DNA from: Stephanodiscus triporus
Taxonomy: Eukaryota; Bacillariophyta; Thalassiosirophyceae; Thalassiosirales; Thalassiosiraceae
Assembly (NCBI GenBank): GCA_036939755.1
Contig: JALLAZ010000581.1
Coordinates: 1 to 21,251 of the forward strand
Length of the DNA: 21,251 nucleotides
Direction: 5' to 3'
Below the pieces are notes generated by a model. The model ran no database searches. It was not told where the DNA came from and worked only from the letters and a program-made list of their open reading frames with translations. Shown piece by piece: positions 7,559 through 16,174 of the stretch (positions within the stretch are counted from its first letter, which is position 1; every line of letters starts with the position of its first letter). The translations under genes were made by a program, and so were the position numbers.

Positions 7559-10519
7559 ATGTCAAAAGGAAACAAAGTCGAGGACATCGATCCTTCCTTT
7601 GTCGCGCTAGAAAATGGTACCCTCCGCGAATTGACCGCCATGATGACCAAACAAACCAGTCGCGTGTCATTAACCATTGCGCGTCGTCGGCAGCTGTCGG
7701 CTTTTCCAGACGAATTCCTATTGCAGAATAGCAATAGCGCTACAACTACATCTTTTATTGGAGAACGCCCACGTGGAGCATCCACGAGGTCATCGCCGTG
7801 GAGTGGTGACGAAGGCGAAATCGGTGGCATTGATGGCAAGAAGAAGGGAAAGGCGGAATCATACAAGAACTTTGCGGTCTTGTTAGTGGGGGCGGTGGGC
7901 GTTGTATTTGGCGATATTGGAACCTCGCCACTGTACACGCTCAACACTGTCCTGGCAGACGTTCCCATCTTCCAGGGCGACGATCTTGAGACGGTAAATC
8001 GCTCGGAGGTCGTGGTGGCGGTGTATTGCCTCATTTTCTACAGCTTGGTTTGGGTAGTGTTGATCAAGTATGTGATATGGGTCATGAGGGTGAATCATCA
8101 TGGTGCGGGGGGGGAGCTGGCCATGGCTCAGGTCATTTTGGGTAGTATTTATCCTGTTCTTCCTCAGGGTGCTGTCGCGTATCCCATACCTCCACCCCCT
8201 TCTTCTTCTTTAACACAAGAGAAGACGGTGGCAGAGAAAAAGATGATGAAGAAGAAGAAGAACGAGCTACTTCGAAATGATAATCCTATCAACACCAACA
8301 ACGCTACTACCTCAGCACCTTCTCCTACTCAACGACGACACAGCCGTACCATCATGATTATTGCCATAACGTCCACCAGTTTTCTAATCGGCGATGGGAT
8401 AATCACGCCACCCAACACCGTATTGGGGGCCCTGTACTCCCCCGTATTGGAACATTTATCACCAAGCCTGAATGTCTTAATTAGCGTGTGTGTACTCATT
8501 CTCATTTTCAACGTACAGCGCTATGGCTCCAAGGCTATTGGATTAGTGAGCGGCCCGATCATGATATTGTGGTTTGCCACTCTAGCATTTTTGGGTTTGC
8601 TTACAATTGTGCGCTATCCCGAGGAGGCGCGATTTTTGGCTCGGGCCTTTAATCCAGCAAGTTTGACGGCCTTTTCTGGCACGGCAGGGACGAATCTGCC
8701 CACTGTGGGTTTCAAAAATGCATTTTTTTCTTTGGGGGGTGTCATATTGTGCATTACTGGCGGCGAGGCGTTGTATGCGGACCTGGGACATTTTGGGTAT
8801 CGGGCGATAATGGTAGCATGGTGCATTGTGGTGTTCCCAGCGTTGGCAGTACAATACTTTGGCCAGTGTTGTTATGTCATTTCGTTGGGACGGGATACTT
8901 CACTTTATCCTCCCTCAGACTACGAAACGGAAGAGTATCAAGCGTTATTACAAGAACGGAAATTGTTCAATACCCAGTTGATTACAGTTCCAGGAAATCT
9001 GGTGTATGCCCTCGTACCAACTGAAGCCATGTCTCACAGGCTCGGAGAGACTTGCCTGTGGCTGCTAACCATCATCGCCGTCCTGGCCTCGATTATTGCC
9101 TCTCAGGCTTTGATATCTGGGGTGTTCTCCATCCTTACTCAAGCATACGCCTTGGATTTGGCACCCCGCATGAACATATTTCACACAAATCCCAACGAGA
9201 AGGGACAGGTATTTATTTCCGAGGCCAATACCGTCATGTGCATTGCTTGCGTCCTAATTGTGCTTTTATTTCAGACCTCGGATAAGCTAACCGCCGCCTA
9301 CGGTATTGCAGTGGCAGTCTCTATGACCATCACTGACATTTTGATGGGCTATGTGATGTGCTGGGTGTGGAAATTCCATTGGATTGTGGCCATTATTGGC
9401 GCTCTGCCATTCGTTTTCGTGGATGGTCTCTTTCTGTCATCTAACTGCGTCAAGTTGGCAGAAGGCCCCAATAGCTGGACCAGCATCATCATCGCCGTCG
9501 TGGCGTGGTTTTGTATGTACTCCCACTGGTGGTCCCTTACCAACGTCAAGGAGGTGGCTCACCATAAGTCACAAAGAAGGGAAGAAGGGGGAGGAGGAGG
9601 AGGAGGAGAAGAAGAAGGAGGAGAAGAACGAGGAGAACGAGGAGAAGGAGGAGAAGGAGGAGAAGGAGAAGGATGTGGAGGAGGAGGAGGAGGAGGGATA
9701 ATGGATGATGACGATTCTACCCCAGTCCAAACTGGTTTGACGTCAACGGCAAAAAAGACAATGACGACAGACATTGATAATCTCCTGCGTCTGCTGAAAG
9801 AATCCAAGTTGTTGAAGCGTATGCCTGTTGCTGGCGTGTTTTTGGCGCATTACCCTAAAACCATCCCGCTCTGTCTAACTACCCTGGCGCGATCGATGGC
9901 AGCCCTTCCCGAAACCATCATTCTCTTGCACCTATCGTTTTCTCGTGACAAGCCATTTGTGGATGAATGTGAACGGTATGACCTATGCTGTCACAGCGAG
10001 GAATTGGGCGTTTTTAGTTTGAACATGTATTTTGGGTATTGTGAACCAATCACAGCGAATCATTTTGACATAACCAACTCTTTGAGGGAGATTTTTCAGG
10101 CCGAAGGCTATGTTGCCCTGCAGAAACTTACGGAGTTTCGAGGAGAATCCACACTTCTTACACTCTTCAATGAGAGTCAGGAAGATCTCTCTCAACATTT
10201 GTGGGATCATCACTGGACATACTTTGTGAGCTTACGAAAGTACATACCTCATGAGAAAGAAAATATCTTGGCCAAACTCTTAGTGAATATCTGCGATTTT
10301 TTAACAAGAAATTCCCTTTCCTCCAGAGATTTCTTCGGGCTATCCAGCATCGACACGATTGAAGTCAACTGCGTGACAATAATTCGCTCTAGGGATCATC
10401 CATCTGAAGAAAAAGAAATACCAGGAAAATCTGAACTATCGGGTGTGAAGTTAGAGGAGAAGGAAGCTGGAGAGCGTTGCGAGAAATATATTACTGATCC
10501 CAGTTTTGACGATAAGTAG
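7559..10519 (+). CDS. KUP: KUP/HAK/KT potassium uptake transporter, intronless
   Basis: Membrane K+ uptake system, thought to be H+-coupled. The single open frame gives 986 residues against roughly 620-800 in most relatives. Family blocks in order: GVVFGDIGTSPLYTLNTVL (residues 114-132), HHGAGGELAMAQ (about 180), SFLIGDGIITPPNTVLGAL near 275, GPIMILWFATLAFLGL near 335, and ITGGEALYADLGHFGYRA followed by VQYFGQCCYVI. About twelve hydrophobic segments end near residue 665, then the C-terminal cytosolic domain has MPVAGVFLAHYPKTIPLCL. The extra length comes from a polar N-terminus of about 100 residues, a Lys/Asn/Ser-rich insert near 203-262 between membrane segments, and a Gly/Glu-rich linker at about 672-715. 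The gene has no introns and looks less GC-rich than the MFS gene, compatible with ancient transfer from bacteria or simple intron loss; I cannot tell which. Confidence 0.95.
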   Translation: MSKGNKVEDIDPSFVALENGTLRELTAMMTKQTSRVSLTIARRRQLSAFPDEFLLQNSNSATTTSFIGERPRGASTRSSPWSGDEGEIGGIDGKKKGKAESYKNFAVLLVGAVGVVFGDIGTSPLYTLNTVLADVPIFQGDDLETVNRSEVVVAVYCLIFYSLVWVVLIKYVIWVMRVNHHGAGGELAMAQVILGSIYPVLPQGAVAYPIPPPPSSSLTQEKTVAEKKMMKKKKNELLRNDNPINTNNATTSAPSPTQRRHSRTIMIIAITSTSFLIGDGIITPPNTVLGALYSPVLEHLSPSLNVLISVCVLILIFNVQRYGSKAIGLVSGPIMILWFATLAFLGLLTIVRYPEEARFLARAFNPASLTAFSGTAGTNLPTVGFKNAFFSLGGVILCITGGEALYADLGHFGYRAIMVAWCIVVFPALAVQYFGQCCYVISLGRDTSLYPPSDYETEEYQALLQERKLFNTQLITVPGNLVYALVPTEAMSHRLGETCLWLLTIIAVLASIIASQALISGVFSILTQAYALDLAPRMNIFHTNPNEKGQVFISEANTVMCIACVLIVLLFQTSDKLTAAYGIAVAVSMTITDILMGYVMCWVWKFHWIVAIIGALPFVFVDGLFLSSNCVKLAEGPNSWTSIIIAVVAWFCMYSHWWSLTNVKEVAHHKSQRREEGGGGGGGEEEGGEERGERGEGGEGGEGEGCGGGGGGGIMDDDDSTPVQTGLTSTAKKTMTTDIDNLLRLLKESKLLKRMPVAGVFLAHYPKTIPLCLTTLARSMAALPETIILLHLSFSRDKPFVDECERYDLCCHSEELGVFSLNMYFGYCEPITANHFDITNSLREIFQAEGYVALQKLTEFRGESTLLTLFNESQEDLSQHLWDHHWTYFVSLRKYIPHEKENILAKLLVNICDFLTRNSLSSRDFFGLSSIDTIEVNCVTIIRSRDHPSEEKEIPGKSELSGVKLEEKEAGERCEKYITDPSFDDK

Positions 10520-10933
10520 ATTATGATAGTGGCACACTCTAATGTGTATAGGTAGCTCAATCAAGACATCTCAATGAGGTCTAGATATAATATTTCGGTT
10601 TGGAGATTTTTAGTCTGTACATTGTCTGATATGTTACATGGTTTGCTTATCTTTCGACTCTTCTAGGGATAAAGGACAGTGTGTGCTTACGGTAACTTGT
10701 TGCTGCGGCGTATAACAAATCCGGTGTTACTATCTTGGAATTCGACGGTGAGAGATCTTATCCCAAATGGAAGATTATTTCAATGAGAAACAAGTGCTAA
10801 TTATGGATTTTTTTGTTCCGCTTCTCTCTTCCTCTGGTGCCTTAGACAAATAAAACAAATGGGTCTCACACTTCGAATTGTTGGGCCTATTCTCTTGGCC
10901 CGTCGATTCACAGAAAAAGAGATGTGCTTGTTT
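10520..10933. other. Convergent 3' regions of KUP and neuroguidin
   Basis: AT-rich 3'-flanking DNA between two tail-to-tail genes. AAATAAAACAAAT near 10848 could serve as a polyadenylation signal for KUP. No coding sequence or RNA gene was recognised. Confidence 0.5.
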
Positions 10934-12648
10934 CTATTTCTTCTTCTTCGACATACCGCCACCACCGCCGCCGCCGCCGTCTCCGTACAAACTCTTTTGG
11001 TACGTGTTCGTAGCTCCGCCTTTCTTCTTCTTCCTCTTCTTGGAGCCATCGCCTCCCTCCAGGACGTCCACTCTGCGCTTTCTCATTCCCACCGTCTTGA
11101 ATGGCCCGCCCGCGCCATCGTTGTCCGCGCCGCTCCCCCTCCCATCCCTCGCCTCCCCATCCCTCCTCCTCGTCCCGCCTCCCCCGCCGAACGCATCGTC
11201 GACGCCCACCATCAAGCTCCCTAATCCCCCGGCGATCGCGCCCAAGTTGCTCATCTCCTCCCTCATCATTCGCTTGCGTTCCCCCCTCTCCTTCTTCCCC
11301 ATCGTCAGTCGTATCATCTGACGTTCCTCGAATTCGCGCACGTCGGCGTCCCTGGCGGCGATCCTGCGTGCCGACTCCGACTGCATCCCAAGGAGGGCGC
11401 CGCCGCGCGCGTCCTCCTCCTCGGGAGCGTCGGTGAACTGGGACCTCATCACGGCCGTTAGCTCGGAGCGGGATAGCCGATCGCGCTGCTTCTCTAGCTG
11501 ACGTCGTCGTTTCTGCATCGCGCGTTCGTTGTCGTCTATATCGAACGGCATCGACTGGAGACGGGGCGGCTGATAGACGTTGCTTCTGCCGTCGTTGGGT
11601 TGAGGGTCGTTGTCGTCCTTTTCCAGGGCGATCCTGGCCTTGTAAGATGACGACTTCCCTCCCCCTTCGTCGACGTTACTGTCGTCATCATCATCGCTGC
11701 CCTCGTATTTCGAATCGGCACCATTTGGCTGATAATAATTTGCGAATATAATATATTGGAATGAAAAATGAGAGACGCTAATATTGAACGATGAAAAATT
11801 TCATCCTTCGCCCCCCACTAACATAAATGAGTCGAACCGTCACTCTCTGTCTCTCTCTCTCTCTCCCCCTCGTCACTCACCCCATTATTTCCATCCTCCT
11901 CCTCCTCCTCCACGAACATTTTCATCATCCCCTCCAGGTCGGGTTTGAATGACAGCGGATCGACTCCATCGTCCGCGATTTTCGTCGTCTCATCCTTGTC
12001 ATTTGCCACCTCCTCCTCCCTGCCCATGGCGGCGAACGTCCCCGCGCCCCCTCCCAGGGTGGACAGCGCCAGAAGCTTGTCTATCTGGTACCTCATCTTC
12101 TTCTCGAGCGGTCGCATCCTCTCGAGCGCGACCTTCATCTCCAGGAGGCGATCCAGGCATTCATGTCGCCGTCGTCGTCGTTGTTGTTGATGTGCTTGCC
12201 GTCTCCTCATCTCCTCCCTTCGTCCCTCCCCCGCTCCGTCGCCGTCTTCCGTCGGAGGAGGAGGAGGAGGAGAAGAAGGGGAAGGAGACAGACGATGACG
12301 CAGCAGCATCGTCAGGTCGACGAGGTAGCTGATCGTCATCGCGTTCTTGACCCTGAGGTAGTCCACCACGATGCCCTCGCCGTCGCCGGCGACGTCCCTC
12401 CTCTTCCTTCCGTCGTCGCCTCCGCCGCCGCCGCTCCTCCCCCCACGACCATCGTCGTCGTCGGCGGTGGCGGCGCGTCGATGGCGCGCCAGCGTCCGAC
12501 GGAGCGATTCGGACGCGACGGAGTTGGCCTTGGATAGGTGCGACGCGAGCGTCGAGGTTTTGGACGACCGGCCTCCTCCCGCGGGATCGGAAGGCGTTGT
12601 TGTTTCGGATGTCATGGCGTTGTGCGCCTTAATTATATTTTTTCTCAT
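10934..12648 (-). CDS. NGDN: Neuroguidin/Lcp5-like Sas10/Utp3/C1D-family protein, two exons
   Basis: Family members (yeast Lcp5, animal neuroguidin) act in small-subunit processome assembly and 18S rRNA maturation in the nucleolus. Exon 1 is 12648-11881 and exon 2 is 11728-10934; the intron is 152 nt (GTGAGT...ATCAG, phase 0). The product has 520 residues. The Sas10/C1D domain is split: YLRVKNAMTISYLVDLTMLL (97-116), then a Pro/Arg-rich insert, then LLEMKVALERMRPLEKKMRY (168-187), QIDKLL and DPLSFKPDLEGMM (230-242). The C-terminal family block follows: VYQPPRLQSMPFD (307-319), Arg/Lys-rich helices, RSQFTDAPEEE, EERQMIRLTMGKKERGERKR and a basic KKRKKKK tail. The ATG at 12615 is an alternative start and would remove 11 residues (MRKNIIKAHNA). 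Reading through the donor adds VSDEGERERE and a stop soon after. Confidence 0.88.
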
Positions 12649-13455
12649 CGTTCTTGTGGAATTCTGTGGCTCTCAAAGCAGCAGCTATCGTAGCTCGCCA
12701 GATAAAACCCGGCGGGACCCTTCTCAGCCCGAATCTTACGAGTTTAGGGGGTATCGCACCCATATCTGCATACCAGGTAGGTTCTGTCACCTAACTACCT
12801 AGCGGTAGGTAGGTGACAGGAAACTACCAGTCACCTACCTACCGCTAGGTAGTTAGGTGACGGTACCTACCCACGTACGCAGATATGGGTGGGGGTATCG
12901 TACGATATCATATTATTTTTTTGTTGGAGCCGTGTTGAAAATAGGAAAACGAATATGCCATTCAAATTGCCCGTAGACGTAGGAATAAGTAGTGAACTGA
13001 GAAAACCACTTGTACGAAGGCTCAGGCTTTCTTGTGATCTAAGTACAAGGCTGCGTGACAATAAGCCTGTGTGTTCTACTTACGGTAGGTGAAAAAAATA
13101 AATAATACCTAGAGGTATTAGGTATGGTACACGCACCTGGCTGGGGGGTCGCGGCACGGGTTCCTACGCGGTGTGACATTAGACATTACTCTACATTATT
13201 CCGAGAGAAGAGAAAAGAATGAGCGCGCAAAATAATAGGAGTACACCAAAATCGAAATTCCAACTCGCTACACAAGAGGCAAAAATGCTCCTCCACCATA
13301 AATTCTAAATAATTCAGTACGTATCGGTCTCCGCCATTGGTGAGATCTTCTGACCGTGCATTCTCATTACCACAGGGAAGAAAGGCTACAATAATCTACA
13401 TCGCCTTCTTCGACTATTGTTATTCGATTCATCCAAACAATAAAATACCGCCAAT
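12649..13455. promoter_or_regulatory. Divergent intergenic region between neuroguidin and the GH gene
   Basis: About 800 bp that must hold the promoters of both outward-facing genes. No coding sequence was recognised. It contains the large nested hairpin described separately, and a second imperfect palindrome, AATACCTAGAGGTATT, near 13106 that shares the ACCTA/TAGGT words of the hairpin. No convincing TATA box is seen before 13456. Confidence 0.45.
12757..12891. repeat. Large nested inverted repeat (foldback / cruciform)
   Basis: 12786-12817 and 12830-12861 are perfect 32-bp reverse complements around a 12-bp loop. Imperfect complementarity continues outward to CACCCATATCTGC (12757-12769), matched by GCAGATATGGGTG (12879-12891). 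Each 32-bp arm is itself nearly self-complementary, starting GTCACCTA and ending TAGGTGAC. It lies about 110 bp upstream of the neuroguidin start. It could be a small foldback/MITE-like element or a structured regulatory site. Confidence 0.85.
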
Positions 13456-15507
13456 ATGAGACTTTCATCGGCCTTCATCTTCCTTGTCGCCACGATCAGC
13501 TGTGACCCCGTTGCCGTCACTTGCGCCGTTGGAGGTGAAATTGACTACCTAGAGGCCACCTCTGATTTTGTCGAGGCTGATGTTGTTGGCGGTGGAATCG
13601 ACGATGTAGAGGCCACGTCTTACCCTGTCGAGACTGGGGCCAACGGAGGTGCATACGGCGTCTCTGATGCCAGTGTCGGGGCTGTGGCTGATATATTTGC
13701 TGACTCGCTTAGAATTTCGACTGCAACTGTCGTCATGGGGCCCAACATGCTCCATAAACAAATTATTTGCGGTTATCAGGGGTGGTTCGGATTTCCGGGG
13801 GATGGCGCTCCTATAAACAGATGGAGGCATTGGTTCCGTGGCAACCTCGCTGCTCCTACGTACGACAATGTCACCGTTGATATGTATCCCACGACCGACG
13901 AATACGATGTTGATGACTTGAAACAATCTGGCGTATTGATGCAGGATGGAAGCTACGCAAAATTCTTCTCCAGTGCAAGATACAAGGTCGTGTTGAAACA
14001 TTTTCAGTGGATGGCAACCTACGGTGTTACTGGAGTGTTTCACCATAGATTCATGAATAACTGGCAAGACACCGCATTGCATAATACAAGAACAATGGTT
14101 TTACGGAACGTGATGAGAGCGGCAAAAGAAACGGGACGAGTGTTTGCTGTGTCATATGATATAGCAGGAACTGGCAACGATGTCATCGAAAGTCTTAAGA
14201 ACGATTGGATGATGCTTGTAGACAAGGAGAATATTACGAACAATAGCAATTACATTCGACAGAAAGGATTTCCCGTATTACACATCTATGGGATAGGATT
14301 CACATCTGTCCTGGTTGACGACACGATCGGGATGCAAAATCTTATCAACTGGCTAAAATCAGACACTAAGTATAGAGCGTTTGTTCTAGGTGGGGTTGCA
14401 GGAAAGTGGCGCACTCAAACTGGTGATTCCAGGTCAGGAGAAGGATGGAAGAATATTTACAATTCTTTGGACGGAATCCACGCTTGGCACGTGGGAAGAT
14501 GGAATAACTTAGCTGGGTTCAACACATATTACTCGGATAATATTGGAGGCGACGCTGCATATTGTAAGACGAGGGGGATCCTGTACATACCTACCATGTG
14601 GCCGGGTTTCAGTTGGCACAACCTCAAAAGTACATCCATCCCACAACCAGCAATCAACTCCATTCCCCGAGATGGCGGAAATTTCATGTGGAAAATGGCG
14701 CACAAATATGTGGCCAATAGTAACATCACTACTATTTGGTGTGCTCAATTCGATGAAGTGGATGAAGGCACTGCAATCTTCAAAGTCACCGCGATGGCGA
14801 ACAGCCTTCCCCGTCCGCAGAGTGGTTGGTTGGCCTTGGATGCCGATGGCCACTCTTTGCCCTCGGATTGGTACCTTCGTTTGACCGGCGAAGCGCAATT
14901 GATGTTGGAGGGAAAGCGTGCATTAACGAGCACAATCCTACTTGACCCCAGCGCCCCGTGGGTCCCATATACCTCAAGCCCAACTAGAAATCCGACATCA
15001 CTTAAGCCAACATCCCTTAAGCCAACATCACTTAAGCCAACATCACTTAAGCCAACATCACTTAAGCCGACGTCACTTAAGCCGACGTCACTTAAACCAA
15101 CATCACTTAAGCCGACATCCCTTAAGCCAACATCACTTAAGCCAACATCCCTTAAGCCAACATCACTTAAGCCAACATCCCTTAAGCCAACATCACCTAA
15201 GCCAACATCACTTAAGCCAACATCCCTTAAGCCAACATCACTTATGCCATCATCCCTTAAGCCAACATCACTTAAGCCGACGTCACTTAAGCCAACATCC
15301 CTTAAGCCAACATCATTTAAGCCAGCATCACTTAAGCCGACATCACTCAAGCCAACATCAAAGCCTACTTTTAGCCCCACACGACGTCCCACTCGAAGTC
15401 CCACTCGACGTCCCACTCGACGTCCCACTCGACGTCCCACTCCACATCCCACTCGAAGTCCCACTCGACCACCCACTCAACGTCCAACGCTGAAGCCGAT
15501 TGTCTAG
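13456..15507 (+). CDS. Secreted GH71/GH99-like glycoside hydrolase with LKPTS repeat tail
   Basis: 683 residues, no intron. Residues 1-24 form a signal peptide (MRLSSAFIFLVATISC...). Residues 26-64 contain a tandem duplication, GGEIDYLEATSDFVEADVV then GGGIDDVEATSYPVETGAN. The enzyme-like domain at about 95-490 has GYQGWFGFPGDG (106-117), HFQWMATYGVTGVFHHRF, GRVFAVSYDIAGTG and QFDEVDEGTAIF (431-442). These are blocks I associate with GH71/GH99-like (endo-mannanase or 'xylosidase') proteins; acidic residues in the last block are candidate catalytic ones. Substrate is unknown. From about residue 513 there are some 24 Leu-Lys-Pro-Thr-Ser units, then RPTRRPT/SPTRSPT to the end, a basic O-glycosylatable linker or wall-binding tail as in diatom surface proteins. 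ATG 13456 is the only start giving a signal peptide. AATAAA near 15569 is a likely polyadenylation signal. Confidence 0.82.
   Translation: MRLSSAFIFLVATISCDPVAVTCAVGGEIDYLEATSDFVEADVVGGGIDDVEATSYPVETGANGGAYGVSDASVGAVADIFADSLRISTATVVMGPNMLHKQIICGYQGWFGFPGDGAPINRWRHWFRGNLAAPTYDNVTVDMYPTTDEYDVDDLKQSGVLMQDGSYAKFFSSARYKVVLKHFQWMATYGVTGVFHHRFMNNWQDTALHNTRTMVLRNVMRAAKETGRVFAVSYDIAGTGNDVIESLKNDWMMLVDKENITNNSNYIRQKGFPVLHIYGIGFTSVLVDDTIGMQNLINWLKSDTKYRAFVLGGVAGKWRTQTGDSRSGEGWKNIYNSLDGIHAWHVGRWNNLAGFNTYYSDNIGGDAAYCKTRGILYIPTMWPGFSWHNLKSTSIPQPAINSIPRDGGNFMWKMAHKYVANSNITTIWCAQFDEVDEGTAIFKVTAMANSLPRPQSGWLALDADGHSLPSDWYLRLTGEAQLMLEGKRALTSTILLDPSAPWVPYTSSPTRNPTSLKPTSLKPTSLKPTSLKPTSLKPTSLKPTSLKPTSLKPTSLKPTSLKPTSLKPTSLKPTSLKPTSPKPTSLKPTSLKPTSLMPSSLKPTSLKPTSLKPTSLKPTSFKPASLKPTSLKPTSKPTFSPTRRPTRSPTRRPTRRPTRRPTPHPTRSPTRPPTQRPTLKPIV
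14996..15360 (+). repeat. 15-bp tandem repeat array encoding LKPTS
   Basis: About 24 in-frame copies of CTTAAGCCAACATCA with sporadic third-position changes (CCGACGTCA, CATCCC) and a few replacements (Met, Phe, Pro or Ala variants). A 12-bp RPTR-type array (CGTCCCACTCGA) follows directly to about 15480. Confidence 0.97.
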
Positions 15508-16174
15508 CGTCGTCTAAGGTATTTATACATGTTGGGAGAGAAAGTTTCATGTCAGTTCACTTTCACTCAATAAAGTTCTCTTGATTGATTTTCCAACCTT
15601 GGGCATCCAGAGAGCCCTTAACTCCTCCTCGCGTTATCAAATTATATCGTCTAGCGGTTTCATATCTTTCTTATGGTTGCAGCTTGTGGGAATGAGAAAG
15701 ACCGGTATCTCAAGCAAAAAGGCTTTGTCTCCTTCATAGATATTGAGCAAAGAGTCCACTGGCTTAAAGTTTACTCGGACAGAATTGAAGTTGATGCACT
15801 CAGAGTCAAATTATTCAAGTCAAACGCGTTGAAGGAGTCGCCAATGACAAATGAATCAAAGTCGAGTTTTTCGCTTGAGCTATACCCCGCATACGTGGTA
15901 TGTGTGCCAGCGGAAGCACAAAGCACATCGTTCTTGTCAGTCCTATCAATGGTACGGGGGTGTTTGACAATCCGCCCAGTTTGGTGGGCATTTCGAAAGA
16001 GCGTAGCGCATCGAAAGGGGGGCGACATTCGCACGGGAGCCAGCACATGCGCAAAGTTCACACATGTACAATTGGAGTTAATATTGTCGCATTGGCAAAA
16101 ATGTGCATAATATTTAGAAAGTAAATGTACTTCAAACATCTCCTTGTCATTCCTCTCTCGTCCAATCCTTTGGA
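15508..16174. other. Intergenic stretch, convergent 3' ends; possible relic
   Basis: Lies between two converging genes. A plus-strand open frame at 15673-16110 (145 codons) and an opposing minus-strand frame at 16139-15771 (122 codons) are present. Neither matches a family I know, shows a signal peptide or has codon usage like the neighbours. A decayed gene or mobile-element fragment is possible, but I see no diagnostic motif. Confidence 0.4.

Noticed and set aside
14996..15360. CRISPR-like regular repeats
   Set aside because: The 15-bp units are contiguous, without spacers, and keep one coding frame; this is a protein repeat in a eukaryotic gene.
14745..15476. Minus-strand frame with GLSDVGLRDVG repeats
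   Set aside because: Exact antisense shadow of the LKPTS array; the plus frame has a signal peptide and a recognisable enzyme domain.
15673..16110. 145-codon plus-strand open frame as a gene
   Set aside because: No recognisable motif or signal peptide and an equally long opposing frame; noted as a possible relic in the intergenic entry.
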